A DNA stretch of 32,773 nucleotides from Treponema sp. UBA3649 (GTDB lineage Bacteria; Spirochaetota; Spirochaetia; Treponematales; Treponemataceae). Each line of letters starts with the position of its first letter. Positions within the stretch are counted from its first letter, which is position 1. The stretch is from assembly GCA_002373325.1 (NCBI GenBank), contig DFKI01000060.1, positions 1 through 32,773 on the forward strand. Reading direction: 5' to 3'. The position numbers and the translations under genes are program-made. Under the pieces are notes generated by a model that saw nothing but the letters and a program-made list of their open reading frames with translations, was not told where the DNA came from and searched no databases. Positions 24,017-31,599 of this stretch are shown piece by piece.

Positions 24017-24717
24017 CATTTGCCTCCCTGCTTTTTTTCAATATGCGAGCCCAACATGGAAAGGGGCCAGCACACAAGAAAATACATAAAAAAAATCGTA
24101 GCGTAAACCGCGATGGATGCGGTGGGAACCGTGAGTCTGTTTGACTCAATGATTTGCTGTCCGATTTTCACGACCTCAATCACGCCCACAAAAACAACTA
24201 GCGACGTGGTTTTGACCATCCTCGTAATCAGATTCAGACTGAGCGGAACCAAACGACGAACGGCCTGAGGCATTATTATATGGAAGAAAATCTGTTTTTC
24301 AGTAAGACCTATCGCACGTCCGCTCTCATACTGATGTACCGGCATGGACTGTAAGGCACCACGCACCAAATCTCCCATCTCGGCGGTACCCCAAAGAGTG
24401 AAGACCAAAATGCTCGCAGCCTCTCCGCTCAAAGAGATTCCGAAGCTTCTGGTCAATCCGTAGTAGGCCAAAAAGAGCAGGACCATCTGAGGCATAATCC
24501 GCATGAACTCAAGATAGATTCTGCAGATGATTTTCACGGGCCGATTTTTCACCGTCATCAACATTCCGAAAAGGCATCCAAAAATCAAAGAGAGAACCAC
24601 AGACACAGCGGCGATCCAAACCGTCACTCCGAGTCCGCCCAAAAGACGAACGAAATTTTTTCCCTGGAACAAAACACCGAAAGCAGAACCCACGGCACTA
24701 CGCACCGAACTGTCCAT
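24016..24717 (-). CDS. Amino-acid ABC transporter permease
   Basis: The 233-residue inner-membrane protein has about five membrane segments and the cytoplasmic EAA loop ESGRAIGLTEKQIFFHIIMPQA that contacts the ATPase. It belongs to the HisM/GlnP polar amino-acid permease family. The start at 24717 (MDSSVRSAV) is chosen because AAAGGAGG lies 7 nt upstream; a start at 24738 has no such site. It overlaps the 3' end of the other permease gene by 20 bp. The two permeases probably form a heterodimer. The substrate cannot be deduced. Confidence 0.9.
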   Translation of the reverse strand: MDSSVRSAVGSAFGVLFQGKNFVRLLGGLGVTVWIAAVSVVLSLIFGCLFGMLMTVKNRPVKIICRIYLEFMRIMPQMVLLFLAYYGLTRSFGISLSGEAASILVFTLWGTAEMGDLVRGALQSMPVHQYESGRAIGLTEKQIFFHIIMPQAVRRLVPLSLNLITRMVKTTSLVVFVGVIEVVKIGQQIIESNRLTVPTASIAVYATIFFMYFLVCWPLSMLGSHIEKKQGGK

Positions 24718-25357
24718 AACGCAGCCTCCTTTCCGCAATGCCGCTCAAAATTGAAATGGGGAGCAGCAGGATAAAATACGCGAGCACAAGCAGGGTCAGA
24801 GCCTCGTCGGTTTTATAATAAAGACCGATTAAATCTTTCGCGACATACATCAGATCTGCAAGGGCCACCGCCGAAAACATTGAGGTCTCCTTTATCAAAA
24901 ACATGATGTTCGCGCACACACCCGGAACGCTCACCGAAAATGCCTGGGGCAAAATCACGTAGCGGACAATCTGAGAGGGTCTCAATCCTATGCACTGGCC
25001 TGACTCAATCTGCACCTGGCTTACCGTTTCCAAAGACGAGCGGAAAGTCTCCGCCATGTAAGAGCCGCCCAAAAAAGTAAGCCCGATTATTCCGCACTGC
25101 TCCGAGCTGAGTTTGATTCCCAAGCGTGGAAGAGCGAAGTAAAGGAAAAAAAGCTGAATCAAAAGAGGCGTGTTCCGTGAAAGCTCCGTGTAGATTTTTA
25201 CAATCTGGGAAAGCACCGGGATTTTAAAAAGTCTGATTACCGCACAAATGATTCCGAGCGCAATGCAGAACACGATGCTGATTAGGGCAATTCTGAGAGT
25301 GAGCCACGCGGCCTGCATGTAAAGAGGAATCACTTCGGAAATAAATGCAAAGTCCAT
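24698..25357 (-). CDS. Amino-acid ABC transporter permease
   Basis: The 219-residue inner-membrane protein is the first gene of the importer operon. It has the membrane topology of polar amino-acid permeases, an N-terminal TLRIALISIVFCIALG helix, the typical LSRNTPLLIQLFFLYFALP segment and the EAA loop ESGQCIGLRPSQIVRYVILPQA. I chose ATG 25357 (MDFAFISEVIPLY) because the near-consensus promoter at 25368-25396 overlaps the upstream alternative, and because the N-terminus then matches relatives. No Shine-Dalgarno is present and the expected leader is only 3-4 nt. No periplasmic binding protein gene is nearby; one must be encoded elsewhere if the importer is functional. Confidence 0.9.
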   Translation of the reverse strand: MDFAFISEVIPLYMQAAWLTLRIALISIVFCIALGIICAVIRLFKIPVLSQIVKIYTELSRNTPLLIQLFFLYFALPRLGIKLSSEQCGIIGLTFLGGSYMAETFRSSLETVSQVQIESGQCIGLRPSQIVRYVILPQAFSVSVPGVCANIMFLIKETSMFSAVALADLMYVAKDLIGLYYKTDEALTLLVLAYFILLLPISILSGIAERRLRYGQFGA

Positions 25358-25367
25358 AATTGCAACT

Positions 25368-25396
25368 AGATTAACTGATTTTTCCGTAACTGTCAA
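25368..25396 (-). promoter_or_regulatory. Promoter of the ABC importer operon
   Basis: On the minus strand a perfect TTGACA (plus 25391-25396), 17 bp, then TAATCT (25368-25373), 10 nt before the ATG. The 21-unit heptamer array starts 8 bp upstream of the -35. Confidence 0.6.
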
Positions 25397-25404
25397 TATA
25401 AGAG

Positions 25405-25551
25405 GAGAACTGAGAACTGAGAACTGAGAACTGAGAACTGAGAGTTGAGAACTGAAAACTGAGAACTGAGAGTTGAGAACTGAAAACTGAAAACTGAAAA
25501 CTGAAAACTGAGAATTGAGAATTGAGAATTGAGAATTGAGAACGGAGAACG
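25405..25551 (+). repeat. Array of 21 tandem heptamers
   Basis: Twenty-one uninterrupted, in-phase 7-bp units of the forms GAGAACT, GAAAACT, GAGAGTT, GAGAATT and GAGAACG fill 147 bp. Variants cluster (runs of GAAAACT, then of GAGAATT, then GAGAACG), which is what stepwise duplication of neighbouring units would leave. It lies in the gap between the ABC importer promoter and the unknown three-gene operon. Unit length is not a multiple of three and no ORF is credible here. Confidence 0.9.
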
Positions 25552-25586
25552 GAGGAATGAGGGAACCACAGATTAATTCAGAACGC

Positions 25587-25601
25587 TGTCATTATCGGGC
25601 T
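25587..25601 (+). repeat. Partial copy of the palindromic element
   Basis: TGTCATTATCGGGCT is an exact copy of the first 15 bases of the element at 25610, placed exactly 23 bp earlier. It lacks the right half of the hairpin. Confidence 0.7.
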
Positions 25602-25609
25602 CCACTAGC

Positions 25610-25692
25610 TGTCATTATCGGGCTTGACCCGATAATCTATTTATTCGCATTATTGATATGCAGAGATTGCCGTATCAAGTACGGCAATGACA
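25610..25692. mobile_element. Paired palindromic element (BIME/MITE-like)
   Basis: The element runs from TGTCATT to AATGACA and holds two hairpins in inverted orientation: ATTATCGGG-CTTGA-CCCGATAAT (25614-25636) and ATTGCCGTA-TCAAG-TACGGCAAT (25666-25688), each a perfect 9-bp stem with a 5-nt loop. The two 28-bp ends share TGTCATT, the CTTGA loop and AATC but differ in the stem with compensating changes, so the hairpin itself is conserved. This is the design of REP pairs (BIMEs) mobilised by RAYT transposases, or of a small MITE. No transposase is present in the window. Confidence 0.7.
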
Positions 25693-25777
25693 TTAAATCA
25701 AGAACAACAATGACATTAAATCAAATACAGCAATGACATTAAATCAAATACAGCAATGACATTAAATCAAATATGGT
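25686..25777 (+). repeat. Four 23-bp tandem repeats
   Basis: Four consecutive 23-bp units share the start AATGACATTAAATCAA and end in variants of ATACAGC (AGAACAAC-type in the first, ATATGGT in the last); a fifth begins at 25778 with AATGACA. The first unit starts inside the right end of the palindromic element. There are no unique spacers, so this is not a CRISPR array. Confidence 0.9.
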
Positions 25778-25841
25778 AATGACACGATGCTATAAATCAA
25801 CGTTTCCTTGGGAGTTAGGAGTGAGGAGATATTCCACCACT

Positions 25842-25863
25842 CACCTCTCAACTCTCAACTCTC
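25842..25863 (+). repeat. Three heptamers abutting the promoter of the unknown operon
   Basis: CACCTCT, CAACTCT and CAACTCT plus one C run directly into the -35 TTGCAC at 25864, the same phase and orientation as at 15093-15128. A loosely matching GA-oriented stretch (GGAGTTAGGAGTGAGGAG) lies about 20 bp upstream. Confidence 0.7.
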
Positions 25864-25892
25864 TTGCACAAATCAGGATGAAATGTTACCAT
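25864..25892 (+). promoter_or_regulatory. Promoter of the unknown three-gene operon, near-leaderless
   Basis: TTGCAC (25864-25869), 17 bp, TACCAT (25887-25892), then 7 nt to the ATG at 25900, with no Shine-Dalgarno. The -10 is a weak match, but spacing and position follow the same pattern as pepF and mnmG. Confidence 0.45.
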
Positions 25893-25899
25893 TGAGAAC

Positions 25900-26763
25900 A
25901 TGAGCAGACGGACACAAAAAATTAAGGCGGACATTGCTAACATTTTTAAAATCACCTTCGGACTGATTCTCTCGCTCGCGTCAATTTTCTGGATGACATT
26001 GCAGACTAAAAAAAATATGCGGATTGAATCAGCGACGAGAAGCCCCGACACACTTTTCGCAGGACAGACATCGGCAAAGACTGAAGAGGCCGTTTTCATC
26101 TGCTCGCTGCTTCAGAAAATCGAGAATAATTTCACGGAGGATTTTTTGAAGGACATCGAAATCCTTTCTCAGAACAATGCGATACACTCCGACGTAAAAA
26201 ATTACATGATGAACTTCGGAATCTATCTCGCGCAACAGACTTCTAGAAAAAAAACAACGGCAGGAATGATAGAGGCAAGCTATTTCATAAAGGGAGTTTT
26301 TCCGCTGACGGATTTTCTTAGACAAAACGGACTCAACGACGGGGAGGCAATCATTTACAGCGAAATCATTCCATATTACTGCATAAAATATTTCGAGCAG
26401 GGAAAGATAAAAAATCAGACTTACAAAAATCCCTTGAACCGAAACCTCTACGAAAGCTACATCAAGACGTTCGCATCCATGAATAAAAAACTTTCGGAAA
26501 AAGGAGCCGACATAATCTGCCTTTATGCGAAGGCCTCATTTGACTGTCTGAAAAGCAAAAATGACAAGACCGGATTGAAGATGATTCAGGACGGCATAAA
26601 AAAATATCAGGCGGAATTCATAAATGAAATCGGGGAAGACGGAATCTACGGGCGACAGAAAAATTACCTGAGCTCATCCCTCGTGATTCTGGACAACGCG
26701 ATAAACAAAACCAAAGGGGAAAAGAAAAAACTTGACGAATACAAAATCCCTGTGGCAAAATAG
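25900..26763 (+). CDS. Membrane-anchored protein of unknown function (operon gene 1)
   Basis: I do not recognise this 287-residue protein. It has a basic N-terminus (MSRRTQKIKAD), one membrane segment (about 17-35, ITFGLILSLASIFWMTL) and a mostly helical extracytoplasmic or cytoplasmic domain rich in Lys, Asn and Tyr. Helical pairs such as EEAVFICSLLQKIENNF and ADIICLYAKASFDCL suggest a helical-repeat fold, but no motif is diagnostic. The promoter, with its -10 only 7 nt upstream, supports ATG 25900. The next gene starts 8 bp after its stop with AGGAG in the gap, so it is the first gene of an operon with a polytopic membrane protein and a large soluble helical protein. Confidence 0.7.
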   Translation: MSRRTQKIKADIANIFKITFGLILSLASIFWMTLQTKKNMRIESATRSPDTLFAGQTSAKTEEAVFICSLLQKIENNFTEDFLKDIEILSQNNAIHSDVKNYMMNFGIYLAQQTSRKKTTAGMIEASYFIKGVFPLTDFLRQNGLNDGEAIIYSEIIPYYCIKYFEQGKIKNQTYKNPLNRNLYESYIKTFASMNKKLSEKGADIICLYAKASFDCLKSKNDKTGLKMIQDGIKKYQAEFINEIGEDGIYGRQKNYLSSSLVILDNAINKTKGEKKKLDEYKIPVAK

Positions 26764-26771
26764 GAGCGAAG

Positions 26772-27959
26772 ATGAAAAATAAAAAGACATTTATTTCAAA
26801 CGCAATTCTCCTCATGGGATTTTCACTTCTCGCTCTGGCCTTTTCTTTGAGCAGCTGGACGAAAACGGGAAGCTATCATTTTTCCACCGAAAATCAGGCC
26901 GGCATTTTTACGAACGTGATTCTTGGAATCCTTCTCTCGTTGCATTTTATGAATTATGCCGAAAGCTTCGGACTGGACATTAAAAAAACAGGAATCTTTG
27001 TCTACATACTCAACACGCTGTCTTACACTCTCCTATGCACGGCTTTTTTCAACACGGTTCTTCTTCCGTTCTCCGGCATCGGGATTTTGGAATGTGCCGT
27101 CATGCTGATTTATCTTTTCGGCAACCTGATTTGCAGTCTTGGCGTGGGAGGAAAAAAATCCTGCGCGGGACAGTCACCGTTTTTCATCTGGGGATTCGGG
27201 CTTCTTCTCATGGTGTTCAAGCAGGTGATTTTCTATCTTTTTGAGGACAACATCTACGAGCAGCTTTTTCAGGGGAATCCGCTTATGAGGTTTATTCTTT
27301 TTATTTCCGCAACAGTCTCGGGGTTCATGCTCTTCAGCAATCTCGTAAAGGCGGCGCAGTCAAAAATCCTAGTAAACAGAACCTCGCTAAAAACTCACTC
27401 CCAAAAAATTGCAAAAAAAATTATCTCCTCTCTCAAAATGATTGGCAAATCCATCGTGGGAATTTTCACAACGCTTCTTTCAGGCCCAGTCCTAATCATC
27501 ATCTTGATTTCCGTCGCCCTTGTTTCCGTAGGATTCCTGATTTTTCTCTCAAAAAAACTTTTTGACGATTTCTTCAATAACGTGATGGCTGTAATCGAGC
27601 CGTTCATGCAAAAGATGCTCTCAACCGGAAAAGATTTTCTCACGCCAAGCACAGGCTACCTTCTCTGCAACCTCGGTGTGCTTCTGATTTTTTTCATCGT
27701 AATCATACTCATGCAAAAATCATGCCAAACATCTCTTGAGGATGTACTGGGAAAGACTCTTGAGGACAGGATTTTGAACAACCCGCAATTTCAGGACGCG
27801 AACAGAATCGAGCTCAAAAACAGAATCATGGAGAAAATTACGGGCGAAAGAAATGCCGTGATGCAGATTGAGTACAAGAACTCTCGCGGGGCAATTGAAA
27901 AGCTTGCGGAGTCGGAATACAGGGAGATTAAAAATGGAAAGAGAAATTGCGACTTATAA
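26772..27959 (+). CDS. Polytopic membrane protein of unknown function (operon gene 2)
   Basis: I do not recognise this 395-residue protein. About eight membrane segments are visible, at roughly residues 9-28, 42-58, 68-90, 95-115, 130-150, 168-188, 230-258 and 295-320. They are followed by a charged cytoplasmic tail of about 75 residues (EDVLGKTLEDRILNNPQF...NSRGAIEKLAESEYREIKNGK). AGGAG lies 5 nt before the ATG. The third gene of the operon starts 26 bp before this stop, which argues for coupled translation and probably physical association. It does not look like a transporter family I know. Confidence 0.75.
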   Translation: MKNKKTFISNAILLMGFSLLALAFSLSSWTKTGSYHFSTENQAGIFTNVILGILLSLHFMNYAESFGLDIKKTGIFVYILNTLSYTLLCTAFFNTVLLPFSGIGILECAVMLIYLFGNLICSLGVGGKKSCAGQSPFFIWGFGLLLMVFKQVIFYLFEDNIYEQLFQGNPLMRFILFISATVSGFMLFSNLVKAAQSKILVNRTSLKTHSQKIAKKIISSLKMIGKSIVGIFTTLLSGPVLIIILISVALVSVGFLIFLSKKLFDDFFNNVMAVIEPFMQKMLSTGKDFLTPSTGYLLCNLGVLLIFFIVIILMQKSCQTSLEDVLGKTLEDRILNNPQFQDANRIELKNRIMEKITGERNAVMQIEYKNSRGAIEKLAESEYREIKNGKRNCDL

Positions 27960-30090
27960 AAGCGGACTTCCAGAGACTGACAATATAAATATAATAGAAG
28001 AAAACGGATATTATGCCGCGCTGAAAAAAAATGAGGAATCAGTTCTAAAGTTCATAGAAAGCTCGGGTGAAAATCTTTCCGGCGAGCAGATTGCAGAAAA
28101 AGTCGAGGCATTCTTCGCTGATGAAAAAGACCCCAGCGTCTATTCGGATATTCTCTCCTGTCCCATTCTTGGATTTTCCGACACTCTTTTGGACAAAGCA
28201 AAAAGCAAAGTTGAAAAATGGACCGGACCAAAAACAAAGTTCTTTGAAGTGATAGGCATTGCGGCTTCTAAAGAAAAATACAGGCTCAAAAAAACTCGCC
28301 TCGATAAAATAGTTGAAGAATATTCCGAAAAGCTCGACATTGAAAGTAGTGCCGCGAAAAAAATAGCCGAGTGCGCAATTCTGAACGGCTCAGAAAAAGT
28401 CATGCAATCCGTGAAGAAACTTACTGAGGCTCTAATCAACACACTAAGCAAACGGCTCGACAAAAAGGGGCTCTTCGGCAAGGGTATAAAGGATGAGGAG
28501 AAGGAAAGACTTCTCGCCGGATTTACGGAATATGAAAGCAGCGTCTTCAACTCGCTCTCCGATTTAATCCGGTTCAAAATCAAGAACGGACAGATTGACC
28601 TCTACGAAAAATGCAGTCAGGATGACATAAACTCTCTTCTTCAGTCGATTACGGAATTCAAGGCGAAACATGAGATTGAGAGCCGCATAAATTCCAGCTG
28701 CGAAAATTTCCTCATGGAATTCATAAACTACTACGTGACATTCGCGTCGATGAGAAGTTCAAACGAGGGCATGGGAATCATCTCAATCTCAAACTGGAAG
28801 CTCAACTCCGCGTTCTCCATTCTCGGAAAATACACGTCGAACAACAACCTGAAATACGAGCTGATAAAAAAATATGTTGACGAAAGGGACCTGAACGGCA
28901 TGGTTTTCTTTCCGTTTGAAATCATCCAAGACATACTGCTGAACCACAACGGAAGCGATGAGGACGTGGCGTTCAAAAAAACATGTCTTGAGGTCGTGTT
29001 CAACCGTTTTTCAAACAGTCCGGCGACCGATCCTGCACGAGCGAAAACAGAAGCCTTGGTCAGTGAAATAATCACGGATGAAAATCAGAACGAGTCGGTA
29101 CAGCTTCATGCGTTCAACTCTTATTTCAACGCGATACACGAAAACAGACCGGCGCTCATACAGTGGCTCAGGGACTCAATCAGTGCGAAGATTTATGAGA
29201 AAGGATACCGTTCGTCCTACGTGCAGATTTGCAAGGCCATTTTGCTTGAAGTAAAAAATCAGGACGCATTCGATGACGGACTTGACGGAAGCAGGGAAAA
29301 AGCGGCGCAGTATCTTTGCTCGAATTTCAAATCCGACATGACGGAAATACGAACCATCATAAAATCATTCCTCACGGACACGGAGCAAAAAAAGGATTTA
29401 ATCAAGGAAAAGATTTACAATCACTTCATCAAAATCCTTGAGGATCCGTCCGAGAAAATCCAGCTGAACAAGGAGCTGCTTTCCGCTCTTGAGGGAAACT
29501 CGAATTCGAGGGAGCTTCTGACGCACATTTGCAGCGAGACCCTTGATGCTGTTCAGTTCATCCCTGAGTCCCAGCGTTCCGTTGTTTCCATGAGCGTGGA
29601 CTTTCTTCTGAACAATGTCTCCGAGGACGAGATTGACGATCCCGTTTTCAAAAAGATTTTCGACTTCATTCTCTCAGGAAAAGATTTCAACCTTGGAAAA
29701 AACTCGCTTGAGGAATTCTTCAAAAAATGGCCTGAACTGATTCTGAAATCATCCGAGCTTGTCGTGGAAAGAATCCTTGAAAAAAATTCCTCCGTAAATT
29801 CCGAGTATGACGCGTATCTTTTAAAATCAGCCGTCGCGCGTGTTTTGGAAGAAAAAGATGACAAATCATCCGCCAACAAAATCCTCATCAAATTTCTTTC
29901 CGCAGATTTCACGGAGGACAGATTCTCTCTTGTGGAATACGCAAAAAAAAGCGTGAACTACATCTGGGAACAGAACGAGAAAAATGAGGAGACATGGCCA
30001 TCCATAAAGTTCGATTTCATCGACCGCATTTCAAAGTGCCAGAACGTGGAGATTCTGCAGCACGCGTTCAGAAAATCCTGCAAGGGATGA
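27934..30090 (+). CDS. Large helical protein of unknown function (operon gene 3)
   Basis: I do not recognise this 718-residue protein. It has no signal peptide or membrane segment and is rich in Lys, Glu, Ser and Leu, with regularly spaced amphipathic helices resembling HEAT/ARM-type repeats, especially after about residue 240. The segment LDIESSAAKKIAECAILNGSEKVMQSVKKL suggests a coiled or helical bundle region near residue 140. The ATG at 27934 has AGGGAG 7 nt upstream and lies in the last 26 bp of gene 2; a start at 27868 would be deep within gene 2. As a cytoplasmic scaffold it may dock on the tail of the gene 2 product. No catalytic motif is seen. Confidence 0.75.
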   Translation: MEREIATYKSGLPETDNINIIEENGYYAALKKNEESVLKFIESSGENLSGEQIAEKVEAFFADEKDPSVYSDILSCPILGFSDTLLDKAKSKVEKWTGPKTKFFEVIGIAASKEKYRLKKTRLDKIVEEYSEKLDIESSAAKKIAECAILNGSEKVMQSVKKLTEALINTLSKRLDKKGLFGKGIKDEEKERLLAGFTEYESSVFNSLSDLIRFKIKNGQIDLYEKCSQDDINSLLQSITEFKAKHEIESRINSSCENFLMEFINYYVTFASMRSSNEGMGIISISNWKLNSAFSILGKYTSNNNLKYELIKKYVDERDLNGMVFFPFEIIQDILLNHNGSDEDVAFKKTCLEVVFNRFSNSPATDPARAKTEALVSEIITDENQNESVQLHAFNSYFNAIHENRPALIQWLRDSISAKIYEKGYRSSYVQICKAILLEVKNQDAFDDGLDGSREKAAQYLCSNFKSDMTEIRTIIKSFLTDTEQKKDLIKEKIYNHFIKILEDPSEKIQLNKELLSALEGNSNSRELLTHICSETLDAVQFIPESQRSVVSMSVDFLLNNVSEDEIDDPVFKKIFDFILSGKDFNLGKNSLEEFFKKWPELILKSSELVVERILEKNSSVNSEYDAYLLKSAVARVLEEKDDKSSANKILIKFLSADFTEDRFSLVEYAKKSVNYIWEQNEKNEETWPSIKFDFIDRISKCQNVEILQHAFRKSCKG

Positions 30091-30170
30091 GCCTTATGAT
30101 TGACTTAAAGACCAGGGACAAAGCAAGGTCATTATACTGATTTTTTTAGTAAAGTGATAAAATAATCAAA

Positions 30171-30199
30171 TTGAAAAATGGAAGCTCCCGTGATATTTT
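30171..30199 (+). promoter_or_regulatory. Possible promoter for the GH5 gene
   Basis: TTGAAA (30171-30176), 17 bp, TATTTT (30194-30199) with an extended -10 TG at 30191-30192. It predicts a leader of about 47 nt that carries the AGGAGG of the gene. Confidence 0.4.
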
Positions 30200-30252
30200 G
30201 GAAGCGTGGAAAGAAAATCCATCCGAATAGAACACAGTTTTCAGGAGGTCCC

Positions 30253-31533
30253 ATGAAAATCAATTTGAAACATTTTGCAGTTTACGCGGCAATTTTTTCC
30301 CTGCTCTTAAATTTCACAGCATGTCCCAATTCATCGGCAAGCGGAGGAAGCGGCGGGGAAGGTACGGAATCCAAAGTGGATGCGGGAGATTTTGAGATTG
30401 CGTCAACATCGGTTGAGATGGCACGGAACATGGCGATAGGATGGAACCTCGGAAACACGCTTGACGCAGGTGCAGGTGACACCCAATGGACCCAAGGACT
30501 CAACACGGAGACCGCATGGGGAATGCCCAAGACCACAAAGGAAATGATCAGCAAGGTAAAAGACGCGGGATTCAAAACCATCCGCATACCCGTGAGCTGG
30601 CACGATCACATAACGGAGGGCACAAACTACACGATTGACTCCGCATGGATGGCACGGGTGAAGGAAGTCGTGGACTATGCATACAGCCAGAACATGTGCG
30701 TAATCATCAACATACACCATGACAATTTTTCAATCAGCGACCTCAACGGAAACGACTCAAAATACGGATTCGCGCTTTCCGACGACACTGCCATAAAGGA
30801 AAAATCCAAGTCGTTCATAGAAAAAGTATGGACCCAGATTGCGACAAGTTTCGCATCCTACGACAAGCGGCTTGTCTTTGAGGTGCTTAATGAACCAAGG
30901 GACATCGGAGGGGAATTCGCAAACACAAAGGGATTGACAAACAACAGCGAGTGGTGGACGAACAGCTCAGACTTAGTCGCCGTGATTACCGAATATGAGA
31001 AAACAGCGATTGACGCAATCCGTGCTGTGGAAGGAAATGAGGACAGGTTCATAATGGTTCCCGGATATGCTGCAAGCGGCGCAGACTTATCAATGCTCGC
31101 ACTCTACAAAATGCCCAAGGATTCCGCAAGCGACAAACTGATTCTTTCAACCCACGCATATTCGCCGTATCAATTTGCCATGAGCAACACGGAGGACACT
31201 GTTTTCGGAAGCGATGACAAGGAAAGCCTGGACTCAATCTTCTCATATCTGAAGACAAATTATACCGACAAGGGAATCGGAGTTGTGATGGGAGAGGCCA
31301 GTGCGAGCGACAAGAACAATCTTCCGGAGAGAATCAAATGGACAGAATACTATTTTGCAAAGGCACATGACGCGAAGATTCCCGTCGTTCTCTGGGACAA
31401 CATGGTGACTGTGGAAAAAGGAGGAGACATCGAAAGAGGAGAGTGCCACGGATATTTTGACCGGAACAATCTCAGCTGGTATTTTCCGACGATGATTGAC
31501 GCGATGATGAGTGCGGTCTACGGAGAGAATTAA
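30253..31533 (+). CDS. GH5 family endoglucanase-like lipoprotein
   Basis: This predicted glycoside hydrolase attacks beta-1,4-linked glucans or related hemicelluloses. The 426-residue protein begins with a lipoprotein signal (FTAC, C24) and a Ser/Gly/Glu-rich linker, so it is probably tethered to the outer envelope. GH5 motifs are GWNLGNTLDA (63-72), FKTIRIPVSWHDH (107-119), INIHHD, the acid/base E214 in FEVLNEPRD, and the nucleophile E348 in VVMGEAS, where most relatives have GEFG. No carbohydrate-binding module is visible. ATG 30253 is chosen because AGGAGG (30243-30248) precedes it and the lipobox then fits; the frame extends upstream to 30178 without support. A strong terminator follows. 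Confidence 0.92.
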   Translation: MKINLKHFAVYAAIFSLLLNFTACPNSSASGGSGGEGTESKVDAGDFEIASTSVEMARNMAIGWNLGNTLDAGAGDTQWTQGLNTETAWGMPKTTKEMISKVKDAGFKTIRIPVSWHDHITEGTNYTIDSAWMARVKEVVDYAYSQNMCVIINIHHDNFSISDLNGNDSKYGFALSDDTAIKEKSKSFIEKVWTQIATSFASYDKRLVFEVLNEPRDIGGEFANTKGLTNNSEWWTNSSDLVAVITEYEKTAIDAIRAVEGNEDRFIMVPGYAASGADLSMLALYKMPKDSASDKLILSTHAYSPYQFAMSNTEDTVFGSDDKESLDSIFSYLKTNYTDKGIGVVMGEASASDKNNLPERIKWTEYYFAKAHDAKIPVVLWDNMVTVEKGGDIERGECHGYFDRNNLSWYFPTMIDAMMSAVYGEN

Positions 31534-31566
31534 ACTAAGCGAAAAAAAATCCGGCAAAAGCAAATC

Positions 31567-31599
31567 AATCCCTTTCCGAAAAGGAGGGGGATTTTTTTT
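31567..31599 (+). terminator. Rho-independent terminator after the GH5 gene
   Basis: An 11-bp stem (31567-31577 with 31583-31593, two G-T pairs), loop GAAAA, and a run of eight T at 31592-31599. It starts 33 bp after the GH5 stop and is the clearest terminator in the window. Confidence 0.88.

Noticed and set aside
25614..25688. The two 9-bp hairpins as rho-independent terminators
   Set aside because: Neither is followed by a T-run on either strand, and their shared loop and inverted arrangement fit a repeated element better.
25536..25736. 66-residue plus-strand ORF crossing the repeat region
   Set aside because: It translates the heptamer array and the palindromic element (VIIGLDPIIYL comes from the hairpin), has no ribosome binding site and matches the usual spurious proteins produced by such repeats.
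25686..25777. Possible CRISPR array from evenly spaced 23-bp repeats
   Set aside because: Units are directly adjacent without unique spacers, and no cas gene is present.
30100..30150. Terminator after the 718-residue helical protein (GACC...GGTC before a T-run near 30140)
   Set aside because: The stem is only 4 bp with a long loop and is separated from the T-run, so it is not convincing.
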